Below, piece after piece: positions 18,139 through 25,922 of a DNA stretch of 53,238 bases. The position numbers were made by a program, and so were the translations under genes. Numbering within the stretch: the first letter of the stretch is position 1; the number at the start of each line of letters is the position of its first letter. The notes beneath the pieces were generated by a model that did no database searches, was not told the origin of the DNA, and was given only the letters and a program-made list of their open reading frames with translations. The stretch lies in assembly GCA_903831825.1 (NCBI GenBank), contig CAIKZE010000287.1, positions 1 to 53,238 on the forward strand, given 5' to 3'. The stretch is from an uncultured Lentisphaeria bacterium. Lineage in GTDB: Bacteria; Verrucomicrobiota; Lentisphaeria; Victivallales; Victivallaceae.

Positions 18139-18933
18139 ATGCTGACAGTAATCATTTCCGCAATAATCGGTTTAATCACCGGCTGGGCCAGTTATCATGA
18201 GTGGAACATGGGCTGGGCGATAGGCAACGGTTTTGTCATGGCAGTCGCCGCTCAACTTCTGATCGGATTGTTCATCCGCCGGAAAGTCACCAAAATTAAT
18301 GAGAAGATCCAGGGGGTGATGGTCGAAGCTCAGAATAAGATCAACCGCATGGCGCAGGGTTTTCAGCGGCGTCCGCTCGGCAGCATCAAGGAAATGCAGA
18401 AGATGCTGGAAAAAGAGCAGAACGAATCCGTAAGAAAGGCCCTGGAAGCGGCCGGCGAAATGAAGAAATTTTACCTCTGGAATTTTCTGCTGGAAAGGCA
18501 GATCAATACCATGCGCATGCTGTTGCATTTTCAATTGCATGAACTGCAGGAGGTTGACAAGTTGATGCCCAAGTGTCTGATGATGGACCCGCGCGCTGTC
18601 GCGATAAAGATGGTCCGCATGTATAAAAAGGACAATCAGGATTTTCATAAATTTTTCGCCAAAAAAGCAAAACGCCTGAAAGATGATGACGCCGCGCTGC
18701 TTTACGGCCTCTATTCGTGGATTCTGGTGAAAGAAGGCCAGACCGATAAAGCGCTTAATATCCTGATCGAAGCCAAAAAGAAGACCAGCAATGAAACGAT
18801 CATTCAAAACTGGGAACATCTCGCCAACGGCAGAATCAAGCAGTTTTCCAATGCCGGACTGGGCGACATGTGGTATTCGCTTTATCTTGAAGACGCTAAA
18901 ATCAAGCCGCAGAAAATGCGCCGCGCATTCTGA
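18139..18933 (+). CDS. Membrane-anchored protein of unknown function (TPR-like)
   Basis: 264 residues. Two hydrophobic helices near the N-terminus (about 2-18 and 25-46) are followed by a long, helical, Lys/Glu-rich cytoplasmic portion. A coiled-coil-like stretch at about 53-95 contains MVEAQNKINRMAQ. A helical-repeat-like stretch at about 185-225 reads DDDAALLYGLYSWILVKEG and TDKALNILIEAKKK. The gene follows ffh by 94 bases in the same direction and has AAGGA upstream. I do not recognise the family; it looks like a conserved membrane protein with a TPR-type C-terminal part. A link to protein targeting is only suggested by position. Confidence 0.65.
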   Translation: MLTVIISAIIGLITGWASYHEWNMGWAIGNGFVMAVAAQLLIGLFIRRKVTKINEKIQGVMVEAQNKINRMAQGFQRRPLGSIKEMQKMLEKEQNESVRKALEAAGEMKKFYLWNFLLERQINTMRMLLHFQLHELQEVDKLMPKCLMMDPRAVAIKMVRMYKKDNQDFHKFFAKKAKRLKDDDAALLYGLYSWILVKEGQTDKALNILIEAKKKTSNETIIQNWEHLANGRIKQFSNAGLGDMWYSLYLEDAKIKPQKMRRAF

Positions 18934-19095
18934 AAAATCCGTCCGGATTGTACTGCGGCAACGGTTTTTAATGCAGGTTTCCTCCTGAAATGATAAAAAA
19001 ACATTTGCATAAGTAAATTTTAAGGTTAGTTTAAATAAATTAGAATTATTATTAAGTTTTAGGTAACTTGAAATTTTATAAAGACGAGGTCAAAC

Positions 19096-19653
19096 ATGAA
19101 GAAAATGTTATTGCTGTTCACATTCGCTTTCATCTTAACGGCAGGGTTCAGCTCCCGGGCTGACGGCGTTGTTGACAAGGTTTGTCTGTACATCCCGAAC
19201 CGTATTCTTGACGCAATGGACATCTTTACCCTGAATCTTGGTATCGGTCCGGTCGTTTGTCTCGAACTCAGAGGCACCCGCGCGGTTCAAGGCGGGGTCG
19301 GCATCGGCGCCGCCGCTAAAGTGATCAAAGACTACAATCGTCAATACGGCGCCTGTCTCCAGAACGGCTGGAACTGGGAATTCATCTGTGTCGCCGCTGA
19401 AGATATCGAACGCAGACCGACCTCCCGCTGGGTAAAGGAATACTGGCAGCACGATGAAGGCTTCCCGAGCCCCACGCAGCGCATTTATGACTTCCATAAC
19501 GGCGCCAGGGATTACTGGGAATTTGGCGGGTCCGCCGGACTTGGTATTGAAGCTGACGTCGCGCTTCATCCGGTTGAAGTGGCTGACTTCGTGACCGGAT
19601 TCTTCTTCATCGACCTTAAAGGAGATGATCTGAGTTTTGAGGACTTTGAATAA
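19096..19653 (+). CDS. Exported protein of unknown function with HPVEVADF motif
   Basis: 185 residues. Signal peptide about 1-23 (MKKMLLLFTFAFILTAGFSS...). The mature part begins with RILDAMDIFTLNLGIGPVVCLELRGTRAVQ-type sequence, has a middle rich in Trp and Tyr, and ends with GLGIEADVALHPVEVADFVTGFFFIDLKGDDL. From memory, similar RxLDxxDIFxLxLGxGP and HPVExADF segments recur in exported proteins of PVC bacteria, suggesting a conserved family, but I cannot name a function. GAGG precedes the ATG and a good terminator follows, so it is probably a single-gene unit. Confidence 0.65.
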   Translation: MKKMLLLFTFAFILTAGFSSRADGVVDKVCLYIPNRILDAMDIFTLNLGIGPVVCLELRGTRAVQGGVGIGAAAKVIKDYNRQYGACLQNGWNWEFICVAAEDIERRPTSRWVKEYWQHDEGFPSPTQRIYDFHNGARDYWEFGGSAGLGIEADVALHPVEVADFVTGFFFIDLKGDDLSFEDFE

Positions 19654-19682
19654 AAGCCTCGCTTAAACGGCAAATAATTCTA

Positions 19683-19718
19683 CCGGGTATTTCATGCTTA
19701 TGAGATATCCGGTTTTTT
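19683..19718 (+). terminator. Intrinsic terminator
   Basis: An imperfect stem CCGGGTATTTCAT/ATGAGATATCCGG with loop GCTT ends in six T residues (19713-19718). It separates the exported protein from the gene starting at 19735. Confidence 0.8.
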
Positions 19719-19734
19719 ATGAGTAGAAACATTT

Positions 19735-20094
19735 ATGGACGCAGTGCGGGAAAAGACAGAAGGTACGGCAGGCGGTTTTCAGTGTGTCCGCTGCGGCAAT
19801 TGCTGTAAATGGCCCGGCTATGTGAGAATCGGCATTGAGGAAACTGCACAGATCGCCGCGGTTTTGGGAATGGCGGTTCAGTCATTTACCGATGAATATA
19901 CGATGCTGACTTCGGACCGCCGCGGTTTGTCCTTGAAAGAAAACGATAACGGGCAATGTATTTTTTATGAGGAACCTCCGGGTTGCCGGATTGAACCGGT
20001 GAAACCGCTTCAATGCCGGAATTTTCCCGTCAAGTGGAATTTTGCAGGATGGGAAAAAGAGTGCGGCGGTTCCGGAACTGGACAGATTAAATAA
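19735..20094 (+). CDS. YkgJ-type CxxCxxCC protein
   Basis: 119 residues. FQCVRCGNCC places Cys17, Cys20, Cys23 and Cys24 in the zinc- or iron-chelating pattern of the YkgJ family (PF03692). Further conserved cysteines are at CIFYEEPPGCRI and LQCRNFP, also typical. The family is widespread and cytoplasmic, and has no settled function. No Shine-Dalgarno is evident. It lies 11 bases before gmk and may be co-transcribed with it. Confidence 0.8.
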   Translation: MDAVREKTEGTAGGFQCVRCGNCCKWPGYVRIGIEETAQIAAVLGMAVQSFTDEYTMLTSDRRGLSLKENDNGQCIFYEEPPGCRIEPVKPLQCRNFPVKWNFAGWEKECGGSGTGQIK

Positions 20095-20105
20095 AGGTTT
20101 GCGGG

Positions 20106-20744
20106 ATGGGACTGATAAATCAAAATTCAAGACTGGGAGTGATTCTGATCGTATCCGGCCCGAGCGGGACCGGCAAGACCACGATATGCACTCGCGTCCG
20201 TGAAGAAATGCCGGAACTGAAATTTTCGGTTTCCTGCACTACCCGCGCGCCGCGCGCCGGCGAACAGCACGGCAAAGACTATTATTTCCTGTCCCGTGAA
20301 GAGTTTAGGAGCAAGATAGACAACGGCGAATTCATCGAATACGCCGAAGTTTTCAGCAACTATTACGGTACGCTCAAAAGCGAAGTCATTGACCGGGTTA
20401 AGCTCGGCGAAGATGTTTTTCTGGACATCGACATTCAGGGCGCGATGCAGATCCGCCAGTGTTCAAAGCAGGATTCGCTGCTTGGCACTTGCTGCGAATT
20501 CATCTTCATCGCCCCCCCGTCGCTGGAAGAGCTTGAAAAACGGTTGCGCACTCGCGCTTCCGATTCCGAAGAGCAGATCATGCAGCGGCTCAGCAAATCG
20601 ACGCTTGAAATAAGTTACTGGAAGCATTATGATTATCTGGTTATCAATGATATACAGGAAGTTACCGTGGAAGAGATGAAATCCCTGATCAGGATGACCC
20701 GCAAGGCAACCAAACGAATGGAGGAGGGACTGTTCAATGTCTGA
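20106..20744 (+). CDS. gmk: Guanylate kinase
   Basis: 212 residues, usual length. Converts GMP and ATP to GDP and ADP. P-loop GPSGTGKTT at 18-26; the GMP-binding segment has SCTTRAPRAGEQHGKDYYFL and EFIEYAEVFSNYYGT; the Walker B-like stretch is VFLDIDIQGAMQIR. An insertion around CSKQDSLLGTCCEF is slightly unusual. It overlaps the following coaC by 8 bases, so the two are translationally coupled. The rpoZ gene often found between gmk and coaBC is absent. Confidence 0.95.
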   Translation: MGLINQNSRLGVILIVSGPSGTGKTTICTRVREEMPELKFSVSCTTRAPRAGEQHGKDYYFLSREEFRSKIDNGEFIEYAEVFSNYYGTLKSEVIDRVKLGEDVFLDIDIQGAMQIRQCSKQDSLLGTCCEFIFIAPPSLEELEKRLRTRASDSEEQIMQRLSKSTLEISYWKHYDYLVINDIQEVTVEEMKSLIRMTRKATKRMEEGLFNV

Positions 20745-21285
20745 TCACAGAAAATCTATTGCGCTCGGAATAACCGGTTGCATTGCCGCCTATAAAGGCG
20801 CGGACCTTTGCAGCCGGCTGGTTCAGGACGGATATAACGTTCATGTGTTAATGACGGAGTCTGCGACTAAACTGGTTACTGAACAGACGTTTCTGACGTT
20901 ATCCCGCAATCCCGTCATTACCAGCCTGTGGAATTCCCCGGAATGGCGTCCCGAGCATGTCGCGCTGTCCGACCAGGTTTCCCTGCTGGTCGTTGCGCCC
21001 TGTACCGCAAATTTTATCGCTAAACTGGCTCACGGCATCGCCGATGACGCCCTTTCAACATTTGCCATAACCCATACCGGTCCGATTCTGCTTGCTCCCG
21101 GCATGAATCCTAAAATGTGGCAGAATCCGGCAGTTCAGGATAACGTAAAATTGCTCAGGAAGCGCGGCGTGCTTTTTGTCGGCCCCGCCGCCGGCCATGT
21201 CGCCTGCGGACCAGAAGGCGTCGGGCGCATGGTTGAAGTCGAAGCAATTCTGAAAGAAATCGAAAAACTGCGGAAAGTAAAATAA
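20737..21285 (+). CDS. coaC: Phosphopantothenoylcysteine decarboxylase-type flavoprotein (CoaC domain only)
   Basis: 182 residues corresponding to the N-terminal half of CoaBC/Dfp. The FMN-site segment GITGCIAAYKGADL, the active-site His in PEHVALS, the substrate-clamp Asn in PGMNPKMWQNP and the Cys of the flap in VACGPEGVGRM are all present. It should decarboxylate 4'-phospho-N-pantothenoylcysteine to 4'-phosphopantetheine in CoA synthesis. The CoaB ligase half is missing, and a terminator follows at once. A separate coaB must exist elsewhere, or this is another HFCD flavoprotein. The gmk neighbourhood favours CoaC. Confidence 0.85.
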   Translation: MSDHRKSIALGITGCIAAYKGADLCSRLVQDGYNVHVLMTESATKLVTEQTFLTLSRNPVITSLWNSPEWRPEHVALSDQVSLLVVAPCTANFIAKLAHGIADDALSTFAITHTGPILLAPGMNPKMWQNPAVQDNVKLLRKRGVLFVGPAAGHVACGPEGVGRMVEVEAILKEIEKLRKVK

Positions 21286-21318
21286 AAAATCCGCGATGGA
21301 ATTTTCATCGCGGATTTT
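21286..21318 (+). terminator. Terminator after coaC
   Basis: A perfect 13-bp stem (21286-21298 with 21306-21318, ending GGATTTT) has a 7-base loop. The A-run at its 5' side and T-run at its 3' side allow termination from either strand. It also serves the convergent small gene at 21359-21451. Confidence 0.85.
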
Positions 21319-21358
21319 AATGCCGGACAGTGAACTGCCGGCATTGACTGGCCGGAGA

Positions 21359-21451
21359 TTAAGCTTTCTTCTTTTTATTGAAGATAGAGTCCCAGTTTTC
21401 CCGGTACTTCTTCTCATCTCCGGGCCTTCTTTTGCTGCCTTTTCCTGCCAT
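21359..21451 (-). CDS. Small basic protein, 30 residues
   Basis: Starts at ATG 21451 with AAAGGG eight bases upstream and stops at TAA 21361-21359. It begins MAGKGSKRRPGDEKKYREN and continues WDSIFNKKKKA. From memory, very similar GKGSxRRPxDxxKYxENWDxIF peptides occur as stand-alone small genes in bacteria and phages, so I treat this as a real conserved small gene rather than a chance frame. It is highly basic at both ends with an aromatic centre; function unknown. It is convergent with coaC, sharing the bidirectional terminator. Confidence 0.7.
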   Translation of the reverse strand: MAGKGSKRRPGDEKKYRENWDSIFNKKKKA

Positions 21452-21654
21452 TTATCGGCCCTTTCAATTGAAATTGAATTAGCTTCTGTTTTTAAAAAAC
21501 GGACTTTAATATAGCACTTTATATAAAAAAAGAAATACAATTATGAGAATTATTAATACCGGAATAAATTATCGCGCGGTTTGACTCAAGTTCATTCATC
21601 TTCTCGAAAAACCGGGCATAATGGCTTTTTATCTCATAATCTTCGATCTCCCTA

Positions 21655-21711
21655 TTGACAGAATTTTGATTTTGCGGTATAATATAAACACCGTCATAAA
21701 CAACGTTATGA
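21655..21711 (+). promoter_or_regulatory. Consensus promoter and operator of locus B
   Basis: TTGACA (21655-21660), exactly 17 bases, then TATAAT (21678-21683): a perfect sigma70 promoter. Just downstream, TCATAA (21694-21699) and TTATGA (21706-21711) form an 18-bp palindrome with a 6-base centre, at about +5 to +22. A repressor there would block initiation or clearance. The first gene encodes a GntR/LacI regulator, so autorepression is likely. Confidence 0.75.
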
Positions 21712-21715
21712 TTTA

Positions 21716-22801
21716 ATGAGCGATTTTATTATGCTGGAAACTTGCAAATACAAATACGAAGTGGTCGCGGACGCCATTCGCCGCAATATCCGTCAAGGAC
21801 ATTACTCGACGGGTAAACTTCCGGATGAAGATATTTTAATCCGGGAATACGGGGTAAGCAAGAGAACCATCAGCAGCGCGTTAAAGCAGTTAAGCAATGA
21901 AAGTGTGATTACGCGGGTTAAGAGCAAAGGCACCTTCATCAGCAGCCGGAGCAATCAGAGTCTGACTTTGTGCGGTCTGGTCGGAGTAATGATGGATTTC
22001 TCCGGGCACTATTACGGCACACTGGCCAAACATATCCGCCATTATTTGAGTGAACGCCTGTTTTACATGCTGGAACTGGAAAACAATTCTACAGTGAATA
22101 AGGAAGCCGAGCGTTTTCGCAATTACCTGTTTACGGTGCTCAATTCCAGGATTCATGGGGTGATTTATGACGGCAACGGTTATTGTAAATCCACTTTTTT
22201 GCGCGAGTTTAAAGATATGCGGTCGGTTGCGGTGAACTGCTTTGACGCGCCCGGACCAATTCCAGATTGTGCCGTCCTGGCGGATTATCGTTCCGGCATG
22301 TATGATATGGTAAGCCACCTGCTTGAGCGCGGGTGCCGCCGGATTATGTTATCTGCCACCATTCCGCCTTTTTTCCCGATATCGGATCCGGATCATGCCG
22401 CAAGACATCCCACCAATCAGGTTATGGACGGATATAAGGAAGCAATGAATAAGGCTGGACTTGGAAATTACATTGAAATAAGCTCTCTTTTTGATGACGA
22501 TACGATTCGCGGCGTATTGATGAGGCGACAACGCCCGGAAGCCATCGTGTGTCAAAGCGATTCAATGGCGGTAAAAATAATACTGAATGCGCTGATTTTG
22601 GGAATTAAGGTTCCGGATGAATTGCTGGTCTCCGGGATGTATAATACTCCATGGACCACAATTTGCCCGGTGAAATTGACCAGCATCAGCCTGGAGGAAG
22701 AGGAGATTGCCCGGCGGGCGGTTCAGCTTTTGACTGCGCCCGATGTCGCCAATGTAACAGAATTAGTGAAACCTAAAATAATCAAAAGGGAGTCGGCATG
22801 A
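21716..22801 (+). CDS. GntR-type winged-helix regulator with LacI-like sensor domain
   Basis: 361 residues (an ATG at 21731 is an alternative start; neither has a good Shine-Dalgarno). Residues about 10-80 form a GntR winged helix: [38 protein letters not shown] and SKGTFIS. The remainder is a LacI-type effector domain: [67 protein letters not shown] and [12 protein letters not shown]. It should sense a sugar from the glycan handled by locus B. It overlaps the pseudopilin gene by 4 bases (ATGA). It is a distant counterpart of the operon A regulator rather than a close copy. Confidence 0.85.
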   Translation: MSDFIMLETCKYKYEVVADAIRRNIRQGHYSTGKLPDEDILIREYGVSKRTISSALKQLSNESVITRVKSKGTFISSRSNQSLTLCGLVGVMMDFSGHYYGTLAKHIRHYLSERLFYMLELENNSTVNKEAERFRNYLFTVLNSRIHGVIYDGNGYCKSTFLREFKDMRSVAVNCFDAPGPIPDCAVLADYRSGMYDMVSHLLERGCRRIMLSATIPPFFPISDPDHAARHPTNQVMDGYKEAMNKAGLGNYIEISSLFDDDTIRGVLMRRQRPEAIVCQSDSMAVKIILNALILGIKVPDELLVSGMYNTPWTTICPVKLTSISLEEEEIARRAVQLLTAPDVANVTELVKPKIIKRESA

Positions 22802-23508
22802 TGAAAATTAAAATGATGAAAAGAACAAGCCGTTTTACACTCATTGAATTGCTTATTGTCGTAGCTATCATAGCAATTCTTGCGGCAATGCTGTTGCCAG
22901 CGCTGCAAAAAGCCAGGATGACGGCGCGCAAAGCACATTGTATTAATAACTTAAAGCAGCTTGGCCTCGTCCTGGAATCGTATGCCGGGGACAATCAGGA
23001 CTGGTTTCCGCTGTACTATAACAAATCCCAGGAATGGTTTCGGGTATTATGCGACAGCCACTATGTGCCGTGCACTTATACACAGGCTCGCGGGGCGACT
23101 ACAACCTGGGCGGCGGGCGGCAGAAAAACCATCTTCTGGTGTCCTGAAGATAAACGAGATCCGGGAACCGGCAATACGGGGCCTTGCGGAATCAGTTATG
23201 GCATAAATAGCGTTATATCCAATGATACTCCTCTTGCATATAAGTGGCTGCGAAGAAATCAAATAGCTCTGAAAGCAGGCTGGTCCGCCAGCCAGAATAG
23301 TTTGCTGATGGACTCCTGGGACGGGGTTAATTATGCAAGCGGGGGAGCATATAACCTCCAGCCTTACAGCGGTACTAAAAACTTGGATTTTCGTCATAAT
23401 ACTACCATAAATGTGCTTTATTGCGATGGACATGTGGAGAACGGAAGCCGGAATATCATTTATTACAAAACCGCTTACGATAATTTCTGGGGAAGATACT
23501 GGCCATAA
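22798..23508 (+). CDS. Type II pseudopilin-like protein with H-x9-DG motif
   Basis: 236 residues. Prepilin helix [17 protein letters not shown] with Glu5 and Arg in place of the usual Gly before Phe. The C-terminal region contains [12 protein letters not shown], the H-x9-DG signature of DUF1559-type proteins. Its start overlaps the regulator stop, so the two are translationally coupled; GGGAG lies upstream. As in operon A it is followed by a secreted hydrolase-like protein. It should be processed and inserted in the inner membrane or a pseudopilus; partner and function are inferred from position. Confidence 0.85.
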   Translation: MMKIKMMKRTSRFTLIELLIVVAIIAILAAMLLPALQKARMTARKAHCINNLKQLGLVLESYAGDNQDWFPLYYNKSQEWFRVLCDSHYVPCTYTQARGATTTWAAGGRKTIFWCPEDKRDPGTGNTGPCGISYGINSVISNDTPLAYKWLRRNQIALKAGWSASQNSLLMDSWDGVNYASGGAYNLQPYSGTKNLDFRHNTTINVLYCDGHVENGSRNIIYYKTAYDNFWGRYWP

Positions 23509-23561
23509 TCACAGGTATACATACAGGAATAAATAAAATAATTCAAATAAAGGGAATGAAA

Positions 23562-25907
23562 ATGAGTTCAGGTTTAAAAATTCGGTTATGCGGCATTGCA
23601 ACAGCGCTTTTAATGTCGAGCATTGGCGCACATGCCGCGCAGATAGTTTGGGAACGCAATATTGCAACGGAAAAACCCGGCAAATTAAAGCCCGGCGCTG
23701 CGCTGGTGCCGATGGAATCAGGCAATGTCCTGAAGCTGAGCTACGATGCGAAAGAAAAAAATCAGCCAATCGGTTGGGCGGCCGGGATTGAAGCCTGCGG
23801 ACCGTCAACTTTACGCCTCTGGCTGGAAGGCGAATCACTGCGCCAAATCGGAAATGATTTGATGTTCAGTCTGGTAATGACCAATGAAGCCACCAATGAG
23901 TCATTTCAGGCCGACGGCATTGTCTGCGGCGCCCGCATTAACAAAAACGGCTTTCGCGAGTTGCCCATTCCCATCCAGCTTGCGGACAAACCGGCCAAAT
24001 ACAAGCTCAGCCTGGTCGCCGAATGGCCCGATCACGGCGCCCGCAAACCGGTGGTGTACTTGAAGCGCGCTGTGCTTGAATCGGCCGATTCCACTCACCC
24101 CTATATCAGCTATGTCTGGAAAAGCAAAACCATTTATGCGCCCATGACGCCGATTATTATGAAAGTGACCGTAGTCAATCCGACCTCTCAAGTCTTTGAC
24201 GGCAGCATCAGTATGCTTCAACATAGCGGTTTGGACGACAGCTCCAAAGTAAAGACGGCAGAGGTCAAATGCGACGGCAACAGTTCAAAAATAATTGAGA
24301 TTGCCTGGGATGCCGGCAAGGCCAAAGGCGGTTGCCGGGTTGAAGCCTGCCTGCTGGACAAAACCGGCGCGGAACTTAATCGCTTTGAGAAAGACTTCGG
24401 AATTGAAAGCGATCCCCGCAATCTTAGTTTCAGCGTTAAAGACTTGGAAATAGGCCGCCGCCCGAACATTGACGGACTGTTTTATGTTTCGCCGGCCAGT
24501 TATTCGCAGAGTCGTGATATAATTGGAAAGATGCGGCAGGGGCTTGGGGGCCGAAAAGAATTTTTTGCATGGAGCTGGTGCGATCTGGCGCAGTTCATCT
24601 CGCCGGAGGATCCTTATCTTCGACATTGCGATAAATCTTGTTGGGTTAGCCTGAAAAAATTCAAAGATCAGGTGGCGCTGTTCAACGACGCCGGGATTTA
24701 TCCCATCTCCTATATTCTGGGGCGCGCTGTCGGCATCGCCGGATACCAGTTGATGCAGCAGCATCCCGACTGGTTTATTTATACCCGCGAAGGGGAAATT
24801 GACTATTACGACATGGCATTGCTGAACAACTATGCAACCAGAAACAGTTTCGGGTTTAAAAGCAAAGATGGTTTTATGCTATGGGCGATTCTCGACGCCA
24901 CCAATCCCGAGGTCCGCCGCTGGATAGCCAACCAGATAATCTCGCTGGGAACCGAGATGGGATTTAAAGGTGTGCGCTGGGATGTCTGGAACATGAGCGT
25001 GAAAACTGACTACTATCGGATGGACGGAACGCAAGTAGCTAAGACCACGGCGGATGCGGACCGGCTTACCGCCGAATCCATCCGCGCGGTAAAAGAAATG
25101 GTCGCGCAAAAGTTGCCTGAATTCACCTATGGCTACAATTACGCCTCCCCTGGGGAGAATGCCGACACGCCTCTGACGCTGGCGGAAAAATGCCGCGGAC
25201 ATGGTTGGCTGCTGGATGAGGCTTCCATCGGTTATCATGGAAAAACATCGCCTTTTCACACTTGGGACGCCTATGCAAAAATAATGATTGAATGGGGGAA
25301 TAAAGTTCGCCAGTTGGGCGGAATTTATAATCCCTGGCCGTTTTCCCGCGGAAATATGAGTGACAACAATGATATTGACTGGCTTCAGGAAAGCATTTAC
25401 CATCTGCTTTCCGGCGGGCGCGTCTGGTTTGGAGTGGGCGGCTACGCCAAGAACAACTCCGCCTTGTACGGCGATTTTTCGCTGCTGGCGTTCCGTTACA
25501 ACAACATCTATTCCGGATGGGACCTCCGGCTTCAACCGGAAAATCAAACCAATATCCGGGTCAAAGCGCCGGATACCGTCTGGTGGAAAAGGTTTGTATT
25601 CACCAACAAAAGCCTTGACGGCAAGGATCAGGATATTGTCCATCTGGTGAATTCGCCGCCGATCCTTGACGCGGAGGAGAATCCCGATTCGAAAGTGCGC
25701 CCGCCGACCGGGCCGGTTGAAGTAATCTGTGCCGGCCGCAACGGTCAGAAGCCGGTTAAGGCCTGGCTGGTGATGGCCGAATCCCTTACGCCGGACGCCG
25801 AGCCGAAAGTGCAGGCGCTGCCGCTGGAGTTAAAGAACAAGGATGGCGGCGTGAGCGTAACCGTTTCTTCGCTGTTGTACTTTAAAACCGTGGTTTTTGA
25901 ATATTAA
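23562..25907 (+). CDS. Secreted putative glycoside hydrolase
   Basis: Start placed at ATG 23562, seven bases after AAAGGGA; an ATG at 23556 is also in frame. 781 residues. A signal peptide ends near IGAHA. An N-terminal beta-sandwich (about 25-290) precedes a TIM-barrel-like region (about 300-640) with FFAWSWCDLAQF, QHPDWFIYTREGEI, LDATNPEVRRWIANQI and MGFKGVRWDVWNM (about 470). Asp in VRWDVWN and nearby acidic residues are candidate catalytic positions, as in clan GH-D-like barrels. A C-terminal beta domain closes the protein. I cannot assign a GH family; order and export suggest extracellular attack on a glycan. Confidence 0.6.
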   Translation: MSSGLKIRLCGIATALLMSSIGAHAAQIVWERNIATEKPGKLKPGAALVPMESGNVLKLSYDAKEKNQPIGWAAGIEACGPSTLRLWLEGESLRQIGNDLMFSLVMTNEATNESFQADGIVCGARINKNGFRELPIPIQLADKPAKYKLSLVAEWPDHGARKPVVYLKRAVLESADSTHPYISYVWKSKTIYAPMTPIIMKVTVVNPTSQVFDGSISMLQHSGLDDSSKVKTAEVKCDGNSSKIIEIAWDAGKAKGGCRVEACLLDKTGAELNRFEKDFGIESDPRNLSFSVKDLEIGRRPNIDGLFYVSPASYSQSRDIIGKMRQGLGGRKEFFAWSWCDLAQFISPEDPYLRHCDKSCWVSLKKFKDQVALFNDAGIYPISYILGRAVGIAGYQLMQQHPDWFIYTREGEIDYYDMALLNNYATRNSFGFKSKDGFMLWAILDATNPEVRRWIANQIISLGTEMGFKGVRWDVWNMSVKTDYYRMDGTQVAKTTADADRLTAESIRAVKEMVAQKLPEFTYGYNYASPGENADTPLTLAEKCRGHGWLLDEASIGYHGKTSPFHTWDAYAKIMIEWGNKVRQLGGIYNPWPFSRGNMSDNNDIDWLQESIYHLLSGGRVWFGVGGYAKNNSALYGDFSLLAFRYNNIYSGWDLRLQPENQTNIRVKAPDTVWWKRFVFTNKSLDGKDQDIVHLVNSPPILDAEENPDSKVRPPTGPVEVICAGRNGQKPVKAWLVMAESLTPDAEPKVQALPLELKNKDGGVSVTVSSLLYFKTVVFEY

Positions 25908-25922
25908 CGGAAGGTATCTAAA

